From UBA6382 sp963631415 (GTDB lineage Bacteria > Bacteroidota > Bacteroidia > Bacteroidales > Bacteroidaceae), in contig CAVGQS010000109.1 of assembly GCA_963631415.1 (NCBI GenBank), positions 1 through 8,897 of the forward strand: a stretch of 8,897 nucleotides of DNA, read 5' to 3'. The notes under the pieces are model-generated. The model was not told where the DNA came from, searched no databases, and worked only from the letters and a program-made list of their open reading frames with translations. The position numbers and the translations under genes are program-made. This document shows positions 1-6,124 of this stretch, one piece after another. Each line of letters starts with the position of its first letter. Within the stretch, counting starts at the first letter, position 1.

Positions 1-87
1 GGCTAGAGACTTGTCTAATAGACGGTTTTAGCACACAAATTCTGTGCTCATTACCCTATCTATGTTTCCTAAATTTTAAAAAGTTTC

Positions 88-492
88 TTGAAAATTTTGT
101 TACTTGCAATAAACCTTCTTTGCAATTGCATTGGGCTTTTAGATACAACTTCTAATATGCAATCCGAGACAACGACAGACATTTATAAAGAGAATGGATG
201 GAATTTTGTATTGTCAAGTCTAAAGAGCCCAAGAAGTGCCGTGCTAATATCGTATATGGAACCTGACAATCCCAAGATGACGGATTTTGCTCAGAAGGTA
301 GATTTGCCGGGACTGAAAGTCGCAGTGTTTGATGTAGATGCACAAAATAGTTACGGTGCGACAATCAATGAAACATATATGGTCTTTTTCAAAGATACAA
401 CACCTATGCACATGGAATCGTTAGAAAATCTTAAAGGAGATTTTAGCCTTTTGCGAACCTGCCTTCGTATTAACGGTTACGATGATTTGTAG
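88..492 (+). CDS. Small exported protein of unknown function, possibly thioredoxin-like
   Basis: I do not recognise this gene with confidence. The 134-residue product begins with a Lys and a hydrophobic stretch (about residues 2-18) that looks like a signal peptide, with two Cys at 12 and 14. The rest has alternating strands and helices: a strand around AVLISYME, a helix around FAQKV, a strand around KVAVFDVDA, then ETYMVFFKD. This order is reminiscent of a thioredoxin fold, but there is no CXXC pair in the expected place. That resemblance is inference. The start is TTG at 88, because an in-frame TAA lies at 70-72 and the first in-frame ATG (157) would remove the signal peptide. The gene is clearly more AT-rich than the rest of the window and points the opposite way, so it is probably a separate unit and perhaps of different origin. 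A hairpin follows 20 bp after its stop. Confidence 0.55.
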   Translation: MKILLLAINLLCNCIGLLDTTSNMQSETTTDIYKENGWNFVLSSLKSPRSAVLISYMEPDNPKMTDFAQKVDLPGLKVAVFDVDAQNSYGATINETYMVFFKDTTPMHMESLENLKGDFSLLRTCLRINGYDDL

Positions 493-512
493 TGGCTAAA
501 CAACTCATAAAA

Positions 513-542
513 TGCCCCCTTGCAAAATTTTGCGAGGGGGCA
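513..542. terminator. Bidirectional hairpin between converging units
   Basis: Two 15-nt arms, 513-527 and 528-542, are complementary at 14 positions plus one G-T pair, giving a GC-rich base (TGCCCCC/GGGGGCA) and an AT-rich tip. The stem lies 20 bp after the + strand gene and downstream of the minus strand operon. On the minus strand the stem is followed by TTTTATG; on the + strand the following bases are only moderately T-rich. It is best read as a shared terminator for converging transcription. Confidence 0.7.
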
Positions 543-584
543 ATCCTTTGTGTCATATTTTTCCACTAAGGAGGGACATTCCAT

Positions 585-645
585 CCTTAATCGGGTATTT
601 TTGTCGGATAAGAGGGGTAAAATAGGGTATTTTTGTCGATTAAGG
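585..645. repeat. Direct repeat pair bounded by 8-bp inverted ends
   Basis: The 14-mer GGGTATTTTTGTCG occurs at 593-606 and again at 625-638, 32 bp apart. The block is bounded by CCTTAATC (585-592) and its exact reverse complement GATTAAGG (638-645). The spacer also contains GGGGTAAAATA, a weaker variant of the same pattern. No gene covers the block; the decayed lipoprotein frame ends at 647. It could be a paired binding site for a dimeric regulator or the scar of a small mobile element. The sequence alone does not decide. Confidence 0.5.
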
Positions 646-646
646 T

Positions 647-1021
647 TTACGGATAGGAGTAAACTGCTGTTTGCTGGGTGAGTAATATTCTGCGGGTAGT
701 TCTTGCCATTGTGTTGCAAGAACTACCCGCAGAATAAGGTTTTTGGGGCGTGTGGAATGTTACTTGGTAAGCACGAGGCGTAAGCCTGTGCCCATGCATT
801 ATATAATAGGGCTCAACACCGAAGGAGTCGCAGAGGAGCAATACGGGGTTGTCTATTCCTATAAATTCTGCATATAGTTCCTCGTCCTTGTTGTCGGTTT
901 TGTCGTCTGTTTGCGCTTCGGTCTTTGCCGTACTGTCGGATGCCGGCTGCTTAGCCGTGTTGCCTTTGCCGCACGCCGTGATGCTGAATACGAGCGAGAG
1001 TGCAAAGAGAGTGTTCTTCAG
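647..1021 (-). pseudogene. Decayed SUMF1-family lipoprotein (internal deletion plus frameshift)
   Basis: The frame gives a typical lipoprotein N-terminus, KNTLFALSLVFSITAC, with the lipobox Cys at residue 17, exactly as in the two single-domain SUMF1 lipoproteins upstream. An acidic Thr/Asp/Lys-rich linker of the same style follows. After about residue 60 the protein jumps to sequence resembling only the last 20-25 residues of a SUMF1 domain (CDSFGVEPYYI). The ending GTGLRLVLTK and its TAA (760-762), matching the end of the triple-domain protein, are in a different frame. Removing 4 nt at ATGCATG (793-799) would join the two. In the present frame translation runs through the terminator hairpin to 647 with unrelated residues. 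No ATG exists: the expected position is CTG, 12 nt after the stop of the preceding gene. An internal deletion of most of the domain, a frameshift and a lost start all point to a dying paralogue. A CTG-started 124-residue product cannot be excluded. Confidence 0.75.
686..736 (-). terminator. 21-bp perfect hairpin after the decayed SUMF1 gene
   Basis: Arms 686-706 and 716-736 are perfectly complementary over 21 bp, with a 9-nt loop (707-715). It begins 24 nt after the ancestral stop at 760, where an operon terminator is expected for leftward transcription. No long T-run follows on the minus strand (next bases ATTACTC), so it may act as an RNA 3' end stabiliser or a small dispersed inverted repeat. 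Confidence 0.6.
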
Positions 1022-1033
1022 ATCTGTCGCCTT

Positions 1034-1561
1034 TTATTTGAAATAGATGTCAATATAATCACAGACGCTGTCGCAGGGATTGCTCCTCTCCTGCAAGCGC
1101 CAATAGCGGCGTCCTTGGGTTGACATAAAATTGAATGTTCCCTCGCGCACACAAGGCTTGCCGTCACTGAGGTGGTAGATTTTTTGGATTATCTTGCCCT
1201 TGAAGACCAGATGCGTTTTGCTCTTTGGGGTAATCGTTCCTTCTATCATCAGGAAATCGGCGTTGTCGTGTGCTTCCTCCAAATCAGAACAAGTGGTGCC
1301 GTCCTGCATGCCAGAGATGTTGTAAACATTAGGTGTGTCGGTCTTGGTGATGGTCGCCTTTCCGAATTTCTTCCATGATATCCATTGCGATGAAAACATG
1401 TGGTTGCCGACCAACAGCTTGTCGTAGTCCACTGCCGTCGTTGCAGTCTTTTTCTGAACACTCGTCTTTTTGGTCGTTGCCGGCCTTTTGGCAGCTTTGC
1501 TTTTGGCATTGACTGCCATGCAGCAAAATGCCAACATAATAATGATGAGTAATTGTTTCAT
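1034..1561 (-). CDS. Secreted basic protein of unknown family
   Basis: I cannot name this family. The 175-residue product has a clear signal peptide (MKQLLIIIMLAFCCMAVNA, probable cleavage after residue 19) and then a Lys/Ala/Thr-rich linker (about 20-42) that looks flexible and strongly basic. A compact domain follows from about 44 to the end. Its most distinctive parts are SSQWISWKKFGKATI, NVYNISGMQ, FLMIEGTI, LVFKGKI and a C-terminal block CVREGTFNF...RRYWRLQE..NPCD..CDYIDIYF, which suggest an all-beta fold. Cys at 136, 163 and 167 could form disulfides. The ATG is well supported, with AGGTGA 7 nt upstream. It starts 27 nt after the triple SUMF1 gene and the decayed SUMF1 lipoprotein starts 12 nt after its stop, in the same frame, so it belongs to the operon. 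Its position between SUMF1 genes suggests a partner in the same surface system; that is inference. Confidence 0.8.
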   Translation of the reverse strand: MKQLLIIIMLAFCCMAVNAKSKAAKRPATTKKTSVQKKTATTAVDYDKLLVGNHMFSSQWISWKKFGKATITKTDTPNVYNISGMQDGTTCSDLEEAHDNADFLMIEGTITPKSKTHLVFKGKIIQKIYHLSDGKPCVREGTFNFMSTQGRRYWRLQERSNPCDSVCDYIDIYFK

Positions 1562-1588
1562 AATTTCACCTGTTTGAAAGTTTGATAT

Positions 1589-3910
1589 TTATTTGGTGAG
1601 GACAAGGCGCAGGCCAATGATGGCGTACCTGCCGTCCTTGTAGTCGCCACGGCAGGAAGTGCGGCATTCCCCCTCTTCGTGCCGGAAGTTGCCGCCACGG
1701 CTCACGCGGTTTGTGCCAGCAGTGGAGCCTGTGTGGTCTGTCTGCGGCGAGTTGCTGTAGTTGCCGAACCAGTCCTGACACCACTCAGAGACGTTGCCGC
1801 TCATGTCGTAGAGCCCCAGTTCGTTGGGTTGCTTAGTCGCCGCGTCGTGTGTCTTGCCCGTGCTGTTGTCTTCGCACCACGCCACTTCGTCAGCGTTGTT
1901 GCTGCCGCTATATATATAATGTTTGGACTTCTTCCCGCCTCGCGCGGCATACTCCCATTCCGCCTCTGTCGGCAAGCGGAAGTTCTTGCCGGTGGCAGCA
2001 TTAAGCATAGTGAGGAAGTTTTGGCAGTCAGCCCACGACACGCCCTCCACAGGCCTGTCGCCTCCATCCCACCACGAAGGGTTTTTGCCCGTCACGGCTT
2101 TCCAGAGGGCCTGTGTCACTTCGGTCTTGCCCATGAGGTAGTCTTTGGTGAGCGTCACCCGATGGGCAGGCTTTTCGCAGGTCTCTGGACTTTGCATCTC
2201 CGAGGTGGCCCCCATGGTGAACGAGCCTGCCTTGACCTCCAGCATCTCGTAGCGGACGCCGTTGACGGTCAGCACACCATTGGAATAAGTCACGTCGTTG
2301 TCGCCGTTGGCTATTGACGGAGTTCGCTTGGTGGCAGACTCACTGTCGTCGGTGATGGCGAGACGGAAGCCGAGCGACCAGAAGCCCCATTCTGGGTTTT
2401 GGCTCTGGCGCCACGACGAGCGTCCTGCAGCGTCAAATGTCTCCCAACTGCCGCCTCGATACACGCGGGCTGTTCCGCTCAGAGCCCCAGAGGGGTCTGT
2501 TTGCGGCACGCTGCCGTACTCTCCATACCAGTCCTGGCACCACTCAGAGACGTTGCCGCTCATATTGTAGAGCCCGAGTTCGTTAGGCTGCTTGGAGACA
2601 ACGTCGTGAGTCTCCTTGCCGCTGTTGGGAATGCACCAAATGACGGCGTTCCAAGTGTCGCTTCCGCTATACTGGTACTGCCGTGTCTTGATACCGCCGC
2701 GCGCTGCAAACTCCCACTCCGCCTCTGTGGGCAGCCGGAAGTTTTTGCCTGTGGCGGCGTTGAGTTTCTTGATAAAGTTTTGGCAGTCGTCCCACGAGAC
2801 CTGCTCCACGGGCTTGCGGTCGTCCTTGAAGTGCGAAGGGTTGTTGCCCATCACTGCTTTCCAGAGAGCCTGCGACACCTCGGTCTTGCACATATAGTAG
2901 TTGTGGGTTAGCGTCACTTTGCGGGTGGGGAACTCGTCGTCGTTGGGGTTGTCCATCTCTGGTGTGGCGCCCATAGTGAAGGAACCGCCCTCAACGAGCG
3001 CAAAATCGTAGTGCGCGCCGTTGACTATCAGCGTGCCGTCCGAGAAGGAGGCTTTGGGTTGGGCGCTGGCTGAGAGACCGCCAGCCGACTCAGAGAGAAC
3101 GAGGCGGAGACCAGTGTTGTAGAGCCCGTTGTCAGGATCGAAGTTGCTGCGAGCCGAAGAGCGGCACGACCTGGCATAGTCGGTCCAGGCGCCACCACGG
3201 AGCACGCGCTCGGCCCACTCTGGCGGAGCAGACGGGCCTGTGGGATTGGTTTGCGCATTGTCCTTGTATTTGGCGTGCCAGTCTTGGCACCATTCCGACA
3301 CATTACCGCTCATGTCGTAGATGCCCAGCTCGTTGGCCTGTTTGGTCGCTACGTCGTGTGTGGCCTTGCCGCTGTTGTCCTCATACCACGCCACATCATT
3401 CAAGTTGTTGCTGCCGCTGTACTTGTAGTGCTGGGTTTTCTTGCCGCCCCGTGCGGCATACTCCCATTCCGCCTCTGTGGGCAGGCGGAAGTTCTTGCCG
3501 GTAAGACTGTTCAGCTTCTTGATGAACTCCTGACATTCAGCCCATGTCACCGTTTCAACAGGTTTGTTGCCGCCCTTGAAGTCTGAGGGATTGTCGCCCA
3601 TCACGGCAGTCCACAATGCCTGTGTCACTTCAGTCTTTCCGATACAGAAATCTTTAGTCAAAGTCACCTGGTGGGCAGGACTTTCATCTTCAATCAATCC
3701 CCACATCGCTGATGCTTCCCACTGCGGTGTTGACGCATCCGCTTTCATCTCCGTTGTGGCGCCCATGGTGAACGTGCCGGCTTCGACCCTCACAAATTCG
3801 TAGCGCACGCCATTGACCGTCAGTACGCCGTCTGAGAAGGAGGGTTTGGGCTGGGCGCTGGCTGAGAGGCAGCCAAGAACCAATAGGGTGGTGATGAGTA
3901 ATTTTTTCAT
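1589..3910 (-). CDS. Exported protein with three tandem FGE-sulfatase/SUMF1 domains
   Basis: The 773-residue protein has a signal peptide (MKKLLITTLLVLGCLSASAQ), either cleaved near residue 19 or lipidated at Cys14. Three copies of the SUMF1 (FGE-sulfatase, C-type-lectin-like) fold follow at about residues 29-272, 293-520 and 545-773. Each shows the hallmark series: VNG..Y....V..G.FTMGAT, a GKTEV.QALW.AV.G block, FRLPTEAEWE.AARGG, YSGS, NELG.Y.MSGNVSEWCQDW, then RGG and a final GLRL or GFRL. In human FGE two active-site cysteines follow the GG-S-Y segment. Here that stretch reads AWTDYARS, SWETFDAA and NFRHEEGE, so the catalytic pair is not evident and a binding or scaffold role is more likely than formylglycine synthesis. 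The segment LSASAQPK recurs at residue 279, showing that domain 2 once had its own signal peptide. Single-domain family members are near 280-310 residues, so this is a fusion. It starts 43 nt after the CapA remnant. ATG at 3910 is the natural start; no strong SD is visible. Confidence 0.9.
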   Translation of the reverse strand: MKKLLITTLLVLGCLSASAQPKPSFSDGVLTVNGVRYEFVRVEAGTFTMGATTEMKADASTPQWEASAMWGLIEDESPAHQVTLTKDFCIGKTEVTQALWTAVMGDNPSDFKGGNKPVETVTWAECQEFIKKLNSLTGKNFRLPTEAEWEYAARGGKKTQHYKYSGSNNLNDVAWYEDNSGKATHDVATKQANELGIYDMSGNVSEWCQDWHAKYKDNAQTNPTGPSAPPEWAERVLRGGAWTDYARSCRSSARSNFDPDNGLYNTGLRLVLSESAGGLSASAQPKASFSDGTLIVNGAHYDFALVEGGSFTMGATPEMDNPNDDEFPTRKVTLTHNYYMCKTEVSQALWKAVMGNNPSHFKDDRKPVEQVSWDDCQNFIKKLNAATGKNFRLPTEAEWEFAARGGIKTRQYQYSGSDTWNAVIWCIPNSGKETHDVVSKQPNELGLYNMSGNVSEWCQDWYGEYGSVPQTDPSGALSGTARVYRGGSWETFDAAGRSSWRQSQNPEWGFWSLGFRLAITDDSESATKRTPSIANGDNDVTYSNGVLTVNGVRYEMLEVKAGSFTMGATSEMQSPETCEKPAHRVTLTKDYLMGKTEVTQALWKAVTGKNPSWWDGGDRPVEGVSWADCQNFLTMLNAATGKNFRLPTEAEWEYAARGGKKSKHYIYSGSNNADEVAWCEDNSTGKTHDAATKQPNELGLYDMSGNVSEWCQDWFGNYSNSPQTDHTGSTAGTNRVSRGGNFRHEEGECRTSCRGDYKDGRYAIIGLRLVLTK
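1791..1828. repeat. 38-nt block identical to 6360-6397 (SUMF1 GLYDMSGNV motif)
   Basis: These 38 bases, coding for the NELGLYDMSGNV region of domain 3 of the triple SUMF1 protein, are identical to 6360-6397 in the first SUMF1 lipoprotein, about 4.57 kb away. Weaker copies lie near 2550, 3300 and 5451. Identity at codon third positions suggests recent duplication or gene conversion rather than protein-level conservation alone. Confidence 0.7.
1898..1922. repeat. 25-nt block present three times in SUMF1 genes
   Basis: The stretch containing CCGCTATATATATAATGT (minus strand: HYIYSGSN codons) is identical at 1898-1922, 5561-5585 and 6467-6491. The corresponding parts of domains 1 and 2 of the triple protein (near 2663 and 3413) are diverged. 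The block groups domain 3 with the two single-domain lipoproteins and is a plausible substrate for recombination between copies. Confidence 0.7.
3042..3076 (-). other. Fossil signal-peptide tail inside the triple SUMF1 gene
   Basis: This stretch matches 3834-3868 at 33 of 35 positions, exactly 792 nt (264 codons) away. The upstream copy encodes the end of the true signal peptide and the first mature residues (LSASAQPKPSFSDG). This one encodes LSASAQPKASFSDG in the middle of the protein. It marks the seam of an in-frame fusion between duplicated genes. Confidence 0.85.
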
Positions 3911-3953
3911 AATGGTATTGTCTAAAATTAGTGTTTTGGTTATGTTTTGGGGC

Positions 3954-4073
3954 TCAGTTGGTCTGGCCCTGCTTTTGCGGCAGTATACTTATTTCTCCGT
4001 CTGGAGCTATGCGTATCTGCGGTTTCGGGAAATCAGCGGCCGTCAGCATTGCCATTTCCTTTGCTACGCTATT
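3954..4073 (-). pseudogene. Out-of-frame C-terminal tail of the CapA gene
   Basis: Directly after the CapA frame breaks, another frame reads NSVAKEMAMLTAADFPKPQI...DGEISILP and about ten more residues before TGA at 3954-3956: 39 residues. This is the kind of tail that CapA-family proteins carry after the metallophosphoesterase-like domain. A single missing base near 4073-4075 (AAGAGAATAGC read as AAGAGAAATAGC) would restore one frame, giving a product of about 384 residues. The ending fits the short spacer to the next gene (43 nt). The cause is either a real frameshift mutation or a base-calling error in a short A-run. Confidence 0.75.
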
Positions 4074-5107
4074 CTCTTGTCTTCTCTCGGTCCGCGGCCG
4101 TATTGCTGGATGAAGGAATGGATGTGGCCGCCGAGGAATGTGCCGGTTTTGGCGTCCAGCCTAAGTTCAAGAACAGGAGCGTAACCCGAGATGCCCTTGA
4201 TGTTGATGCCGTAGGGCGTGCAGAAGTTTCCGAGGCTGTAGGCAATGAAATGGCCATTGTAGAGTTCCACGGCGCGCACGACATGCGGACCATGGCCGTA
4301 GACGACATCTGCCCCATTGTCTATGCAGAAATGGGCGAAGTTGCGCAGGTCGCCCCTTTCTTCGTTGAGGAAGATTTCTTCGCCGAACGGCAAATGGTTG
4401 TGGTCCTTGCCTTCTGCTCCTCCGTGGAACGACACCACAACAATGTCGGCCTTGTTCCGCAAGTCCTGAATGATGCGCTTGGCATTGTCGAGGTCAGCGT
4501 GGCGCACCGTGTAGGAATTGTGGCCGAAGGCGCAGAAGCCAAACCTGATGCCGTTGCGAACCACAATAGCGCTTTCTGTGCGCCCGTCAATTCCGGCAAA
4601 AGCAATGCCGTTGTCGTTCAAGGTCTTTTCTGTAGAAGTCACACCGTCGATGCCAAAGTCGAGAGAGTGATTGTTCGCCACGCTCATGAAGTCGAGTCCG
4701 GCTTCTTTCAGCCAACGTCCGTAGCGGGTGGGGATGCGGAATGCAAAGCTGTACTTTCCGGTCCCCTTCGTGGTGCTACCAGAGTCGGCCAATGCACCTT
4801 CCATATTTCCCGCTGCCACATCGGCCCGCAAAAGGATGTCTTTCACATCGTTGAAGAGAGTGGCTCCGTCTTTTTCAGGCAAACGCGGTTCGGGATATGT
4901 CGTTCCTGGCATGACGTCGCCCACAAAAGCAAGTGTGACGGTATCTGCGCGCCCACAACTGTCCGGGCGTACCTGCGATGAAGCAGAAGTCGTATCGCAA
5001 CGGGCAATAGCGGAATACTCTTTGCCCGCCGCCTCGTTCTCTTTAGGGTTGACGGCCGTACAGGCAAAAAGAGAAGCTAATACAAACAGTGATGTTCCGA
5101 TGTTCAT
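4064..5107 (-). CDS. CapA/PgsA-family lipoprotein, C-terminus lost by frameshift
   Basis: The 347-residue product belongs to the CapA (PGA_cap, poly-gamma-glutamate capsule) family, a metallophosphoesterase-like fold. The N-terminus is a signal peptide with a probable lipobox (SLFAC, Cys16) and a linker to about residue 55. Characteristic motifs then appear in order: FVGDVMPG (61-68), GNMEG (100-104), ANNHSLDFG (144-152), SFHGG (226-230), VVYGHGPHVV (268-277) and YSLGNF (290-295). These Asp, Asn and His residues match the usual metal-site pattern. CapA proteins of Bacillus take part in poly-gamma-glutamate production or anchoring; in Bacteroidales the substrate is generally unknown. No other capsule genes (CapB, CapC) are seen here. 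The stop at 4064 follows REDKRIA, whereas family-like sequence continues in another frame to 3954, so the annotated end is probably premature. All visible catalytic motifs precede the break, so some activity may remain. ATG at 5107 is preceded by AAAGAA. Confidence 0.88.
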   Translation of the reverse strand: MNIGTSLFVLASLFACTAVNPKENEAAGKEYSAIARCDTTSASSQVRPDSCGRADTVTLAFVGDVMPGTTYPEPRLPEKDGATLFNDVKDILLRADVAAGNMEGALADSGSTTKGTGKYSFAFRIPTRYGRWLKEAGLDFMSVANNHSLDFGIDGVTSTEKTLNDNGIAFAGIDGRTESAIVVRNGIRFGFCAFGHNSYTVRHADLDNAKRIIQDLRNKADIVVVSFHGGAEGKDHNHLPFGEEIFLNEERGDLRNFAHFCIDNGADVVYGHGPHVVRAVELYNGHFIAYSLGNFCTPYGINIKGISGYAPVLELRLDAKTGTFLGGHIHSFIQQYGRGPREDKRIA

Positions 5108-5132
5108 AATTCTTTATTTGTTGTGAAAGATC

Positions 5133-5165
5133 CTATTCCGAGACGGCAAGGCGGAGTCTGAGATG
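5133..5165 (-). pseudogene. Possible remnant of a SUMF1 C-terminus
   Basis: In the 147-nt gap between the second SUMF1 lipoprotein and CapA, one minus-strand frame ends HLRLRLAVSE followed by TAG (5133-5135). The ending resembles the closing strand of SUMF1 domains in this locus (GFRLAI, GLRLVLSE). Nothing else of the domain is recognisable upstream: the same frame is closed by a TAG at 5205-5207. It could be the last trace of another deleted copy or a chance match over ten residues. Confidence 0.35.
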
Positions 5166-5254
5166 TTGTAAAATTAATGCTGCTGTTACGCCCAGGGGGC
5201 TGTCTACTTTGGCTTGCGCACGTCGGTGAGGCTGGCGCTAGTTTAGTCTCCAGG

Positions 5255-6100
5255 TTATATTCCTTCGTCCAGCGCTTCCTCCCAGTTCTCGTTGACGCAG
5301 AGACGGAAGCCTGTCATGGCAGGAAATCTGTCCTTGAAGGCGCTGGAGTCGGGAGCCTCTTTGTAGTAGGAGACGCGGCAGAAGCCTTCGTAGCAGTTGA
5401 TGTTGCCGCCGCGCAGCACGTCCTTGTCGCCCATGTGGCACCACTCCCACACGTTGCCGCTCATGTCGTAGATGCCCAGTTCGTTGGGCTTCTTGGTGGC
5501 CACGTCGTAGGCATGACCCATGATATTGCCCTCTTCGTTCCACGCCACATCAGTCAGCGTGTTGCTGCCGCTATATATATAATGTCTGGACTTGTTGCCG
5601 CCGCGTGCCGCATACTCCCACTCCTCGCTGCTGGGAAGGGTGAAGATGGGGCCGAAATTAAACTGCAGGTATTCCAGGAAGTCCAGTACGTCGTCCATCG
5701 ACACATTGTCTACCGGCTTGTTGGCGTCTTCTTCTCCAAAGCCTTCGGGGTACTTGCCCGTCACGGCCTTCCAGAAACCCGCCGTCACTTCGGTCTTGCC
5801 GATATAGTAGTTTTGGTTGATGGTGACCTGGCGGGCAGGTTTCTCGCAGTCCTCGGCGTCCGTCACCTCTGGCCCGGCGCCCATGGTGAAAGTGCCGCCC
5901 TTGACCAGGGCGAACTCGTAGCGCACGCCATTGGCCGTTAGCACACCGTTCTCAAAGGATGTGTCGCCAGATTCGTTTTGCTTGGCTGGCGCCTCTGCCT
6001 TCACCACCTTGTTGCTGGCTGTAGTGCTGCTGGCCTTGGCGCTGTTGGAGCACGCCACGAAGCTGCACAAAGCCACCATTGCTGCTATTGTTGTCTTCAT
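5255..6100 (-). CDS. SUMF1-domain (FGE-sulfatase fold) lipoprotein
   Basis: The 281-residue protein starts with a lipoprotein signal peptide (MKTTIAAMVALCSFVAC, Cys17 lipidated) and an Ala/Ser/Lys linker to about residue 47. One SUMF1 domain spans about 48-270: NGVLTANGVRYEF, GGTFTMGA, the GKTEV block (101-105), LPSSEEWEYAARGG (155-168), HYIYSGSN (173-180), NELGIYDMSGNVWEW (206-220), RGG (230-232) and GFRLCVNE. It departs from its relatives in three ways. The sequence between EWC and RGG is very short (MGDKDVL). The LPTEAEW motif is changed to LPSSEEW. An acidic tail (ENWEEALDEGI) follows the final strand. Cys236 and Cys241 after RGG are five residues apart, the same spacing as the human FGE pair, but the surrounding residues differ, so catalysis is only a remote possibility. 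It starts 24 nt after the preceding SUMF1 gene, so the two are co-transcribed. Confidence 0.9.
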   Translation of the reverse strand: MKTTIAAMVALCSFVACSNSAKASSTTASNKVVKAEAPAKQNESGDTSFENGVLTANGVRYEFALVKGGTFTMGAGPEVTDAEDCEKPARQVTINQNYYIGKTEVTAGFWKAVTGKYPEGFGEEDANKPVDNVSMDDVLDFLEYLQFNFGPIFTLPSSEEWEYAARGGNKSRHYIYSGSNTLTDVAWNEEGNIMGHAYDVATKKPNELGIYDMSGNVWEWCHMGDKDVLRGGNINCYEGFCRVSYYKEAPDSSAFKDRFPAMTGFRLCVNENWEEALDEGI

Positions 6101-6124
6101 GAGTATGTTTTTTTTGATGTTTGT

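Noticed and set aside
30..48. Small hairpin AGCACA/TGTGCT before the first gene
   Set aside because: A 6-bp stem with a 7-nt loop is easily found by chance in AT-rich sequence, and no promoter could be placed around it.
3947..4981. Long open frame on the + strand (344 residues) opposite CapA
   Set aside because: It lies wholly opposite a gene with clear family motifs. Its translation has no recognisable domain and reflects the GC-rich complementary codons.
5177..5941. Long + strand open frame (254 residues) opposite a SUMF1 gene
   Set aside because: It is antisense to a clear SUMF1 lipoprotein; similar shadows appear opposite the other SUMF1 genes at the same motif positions.
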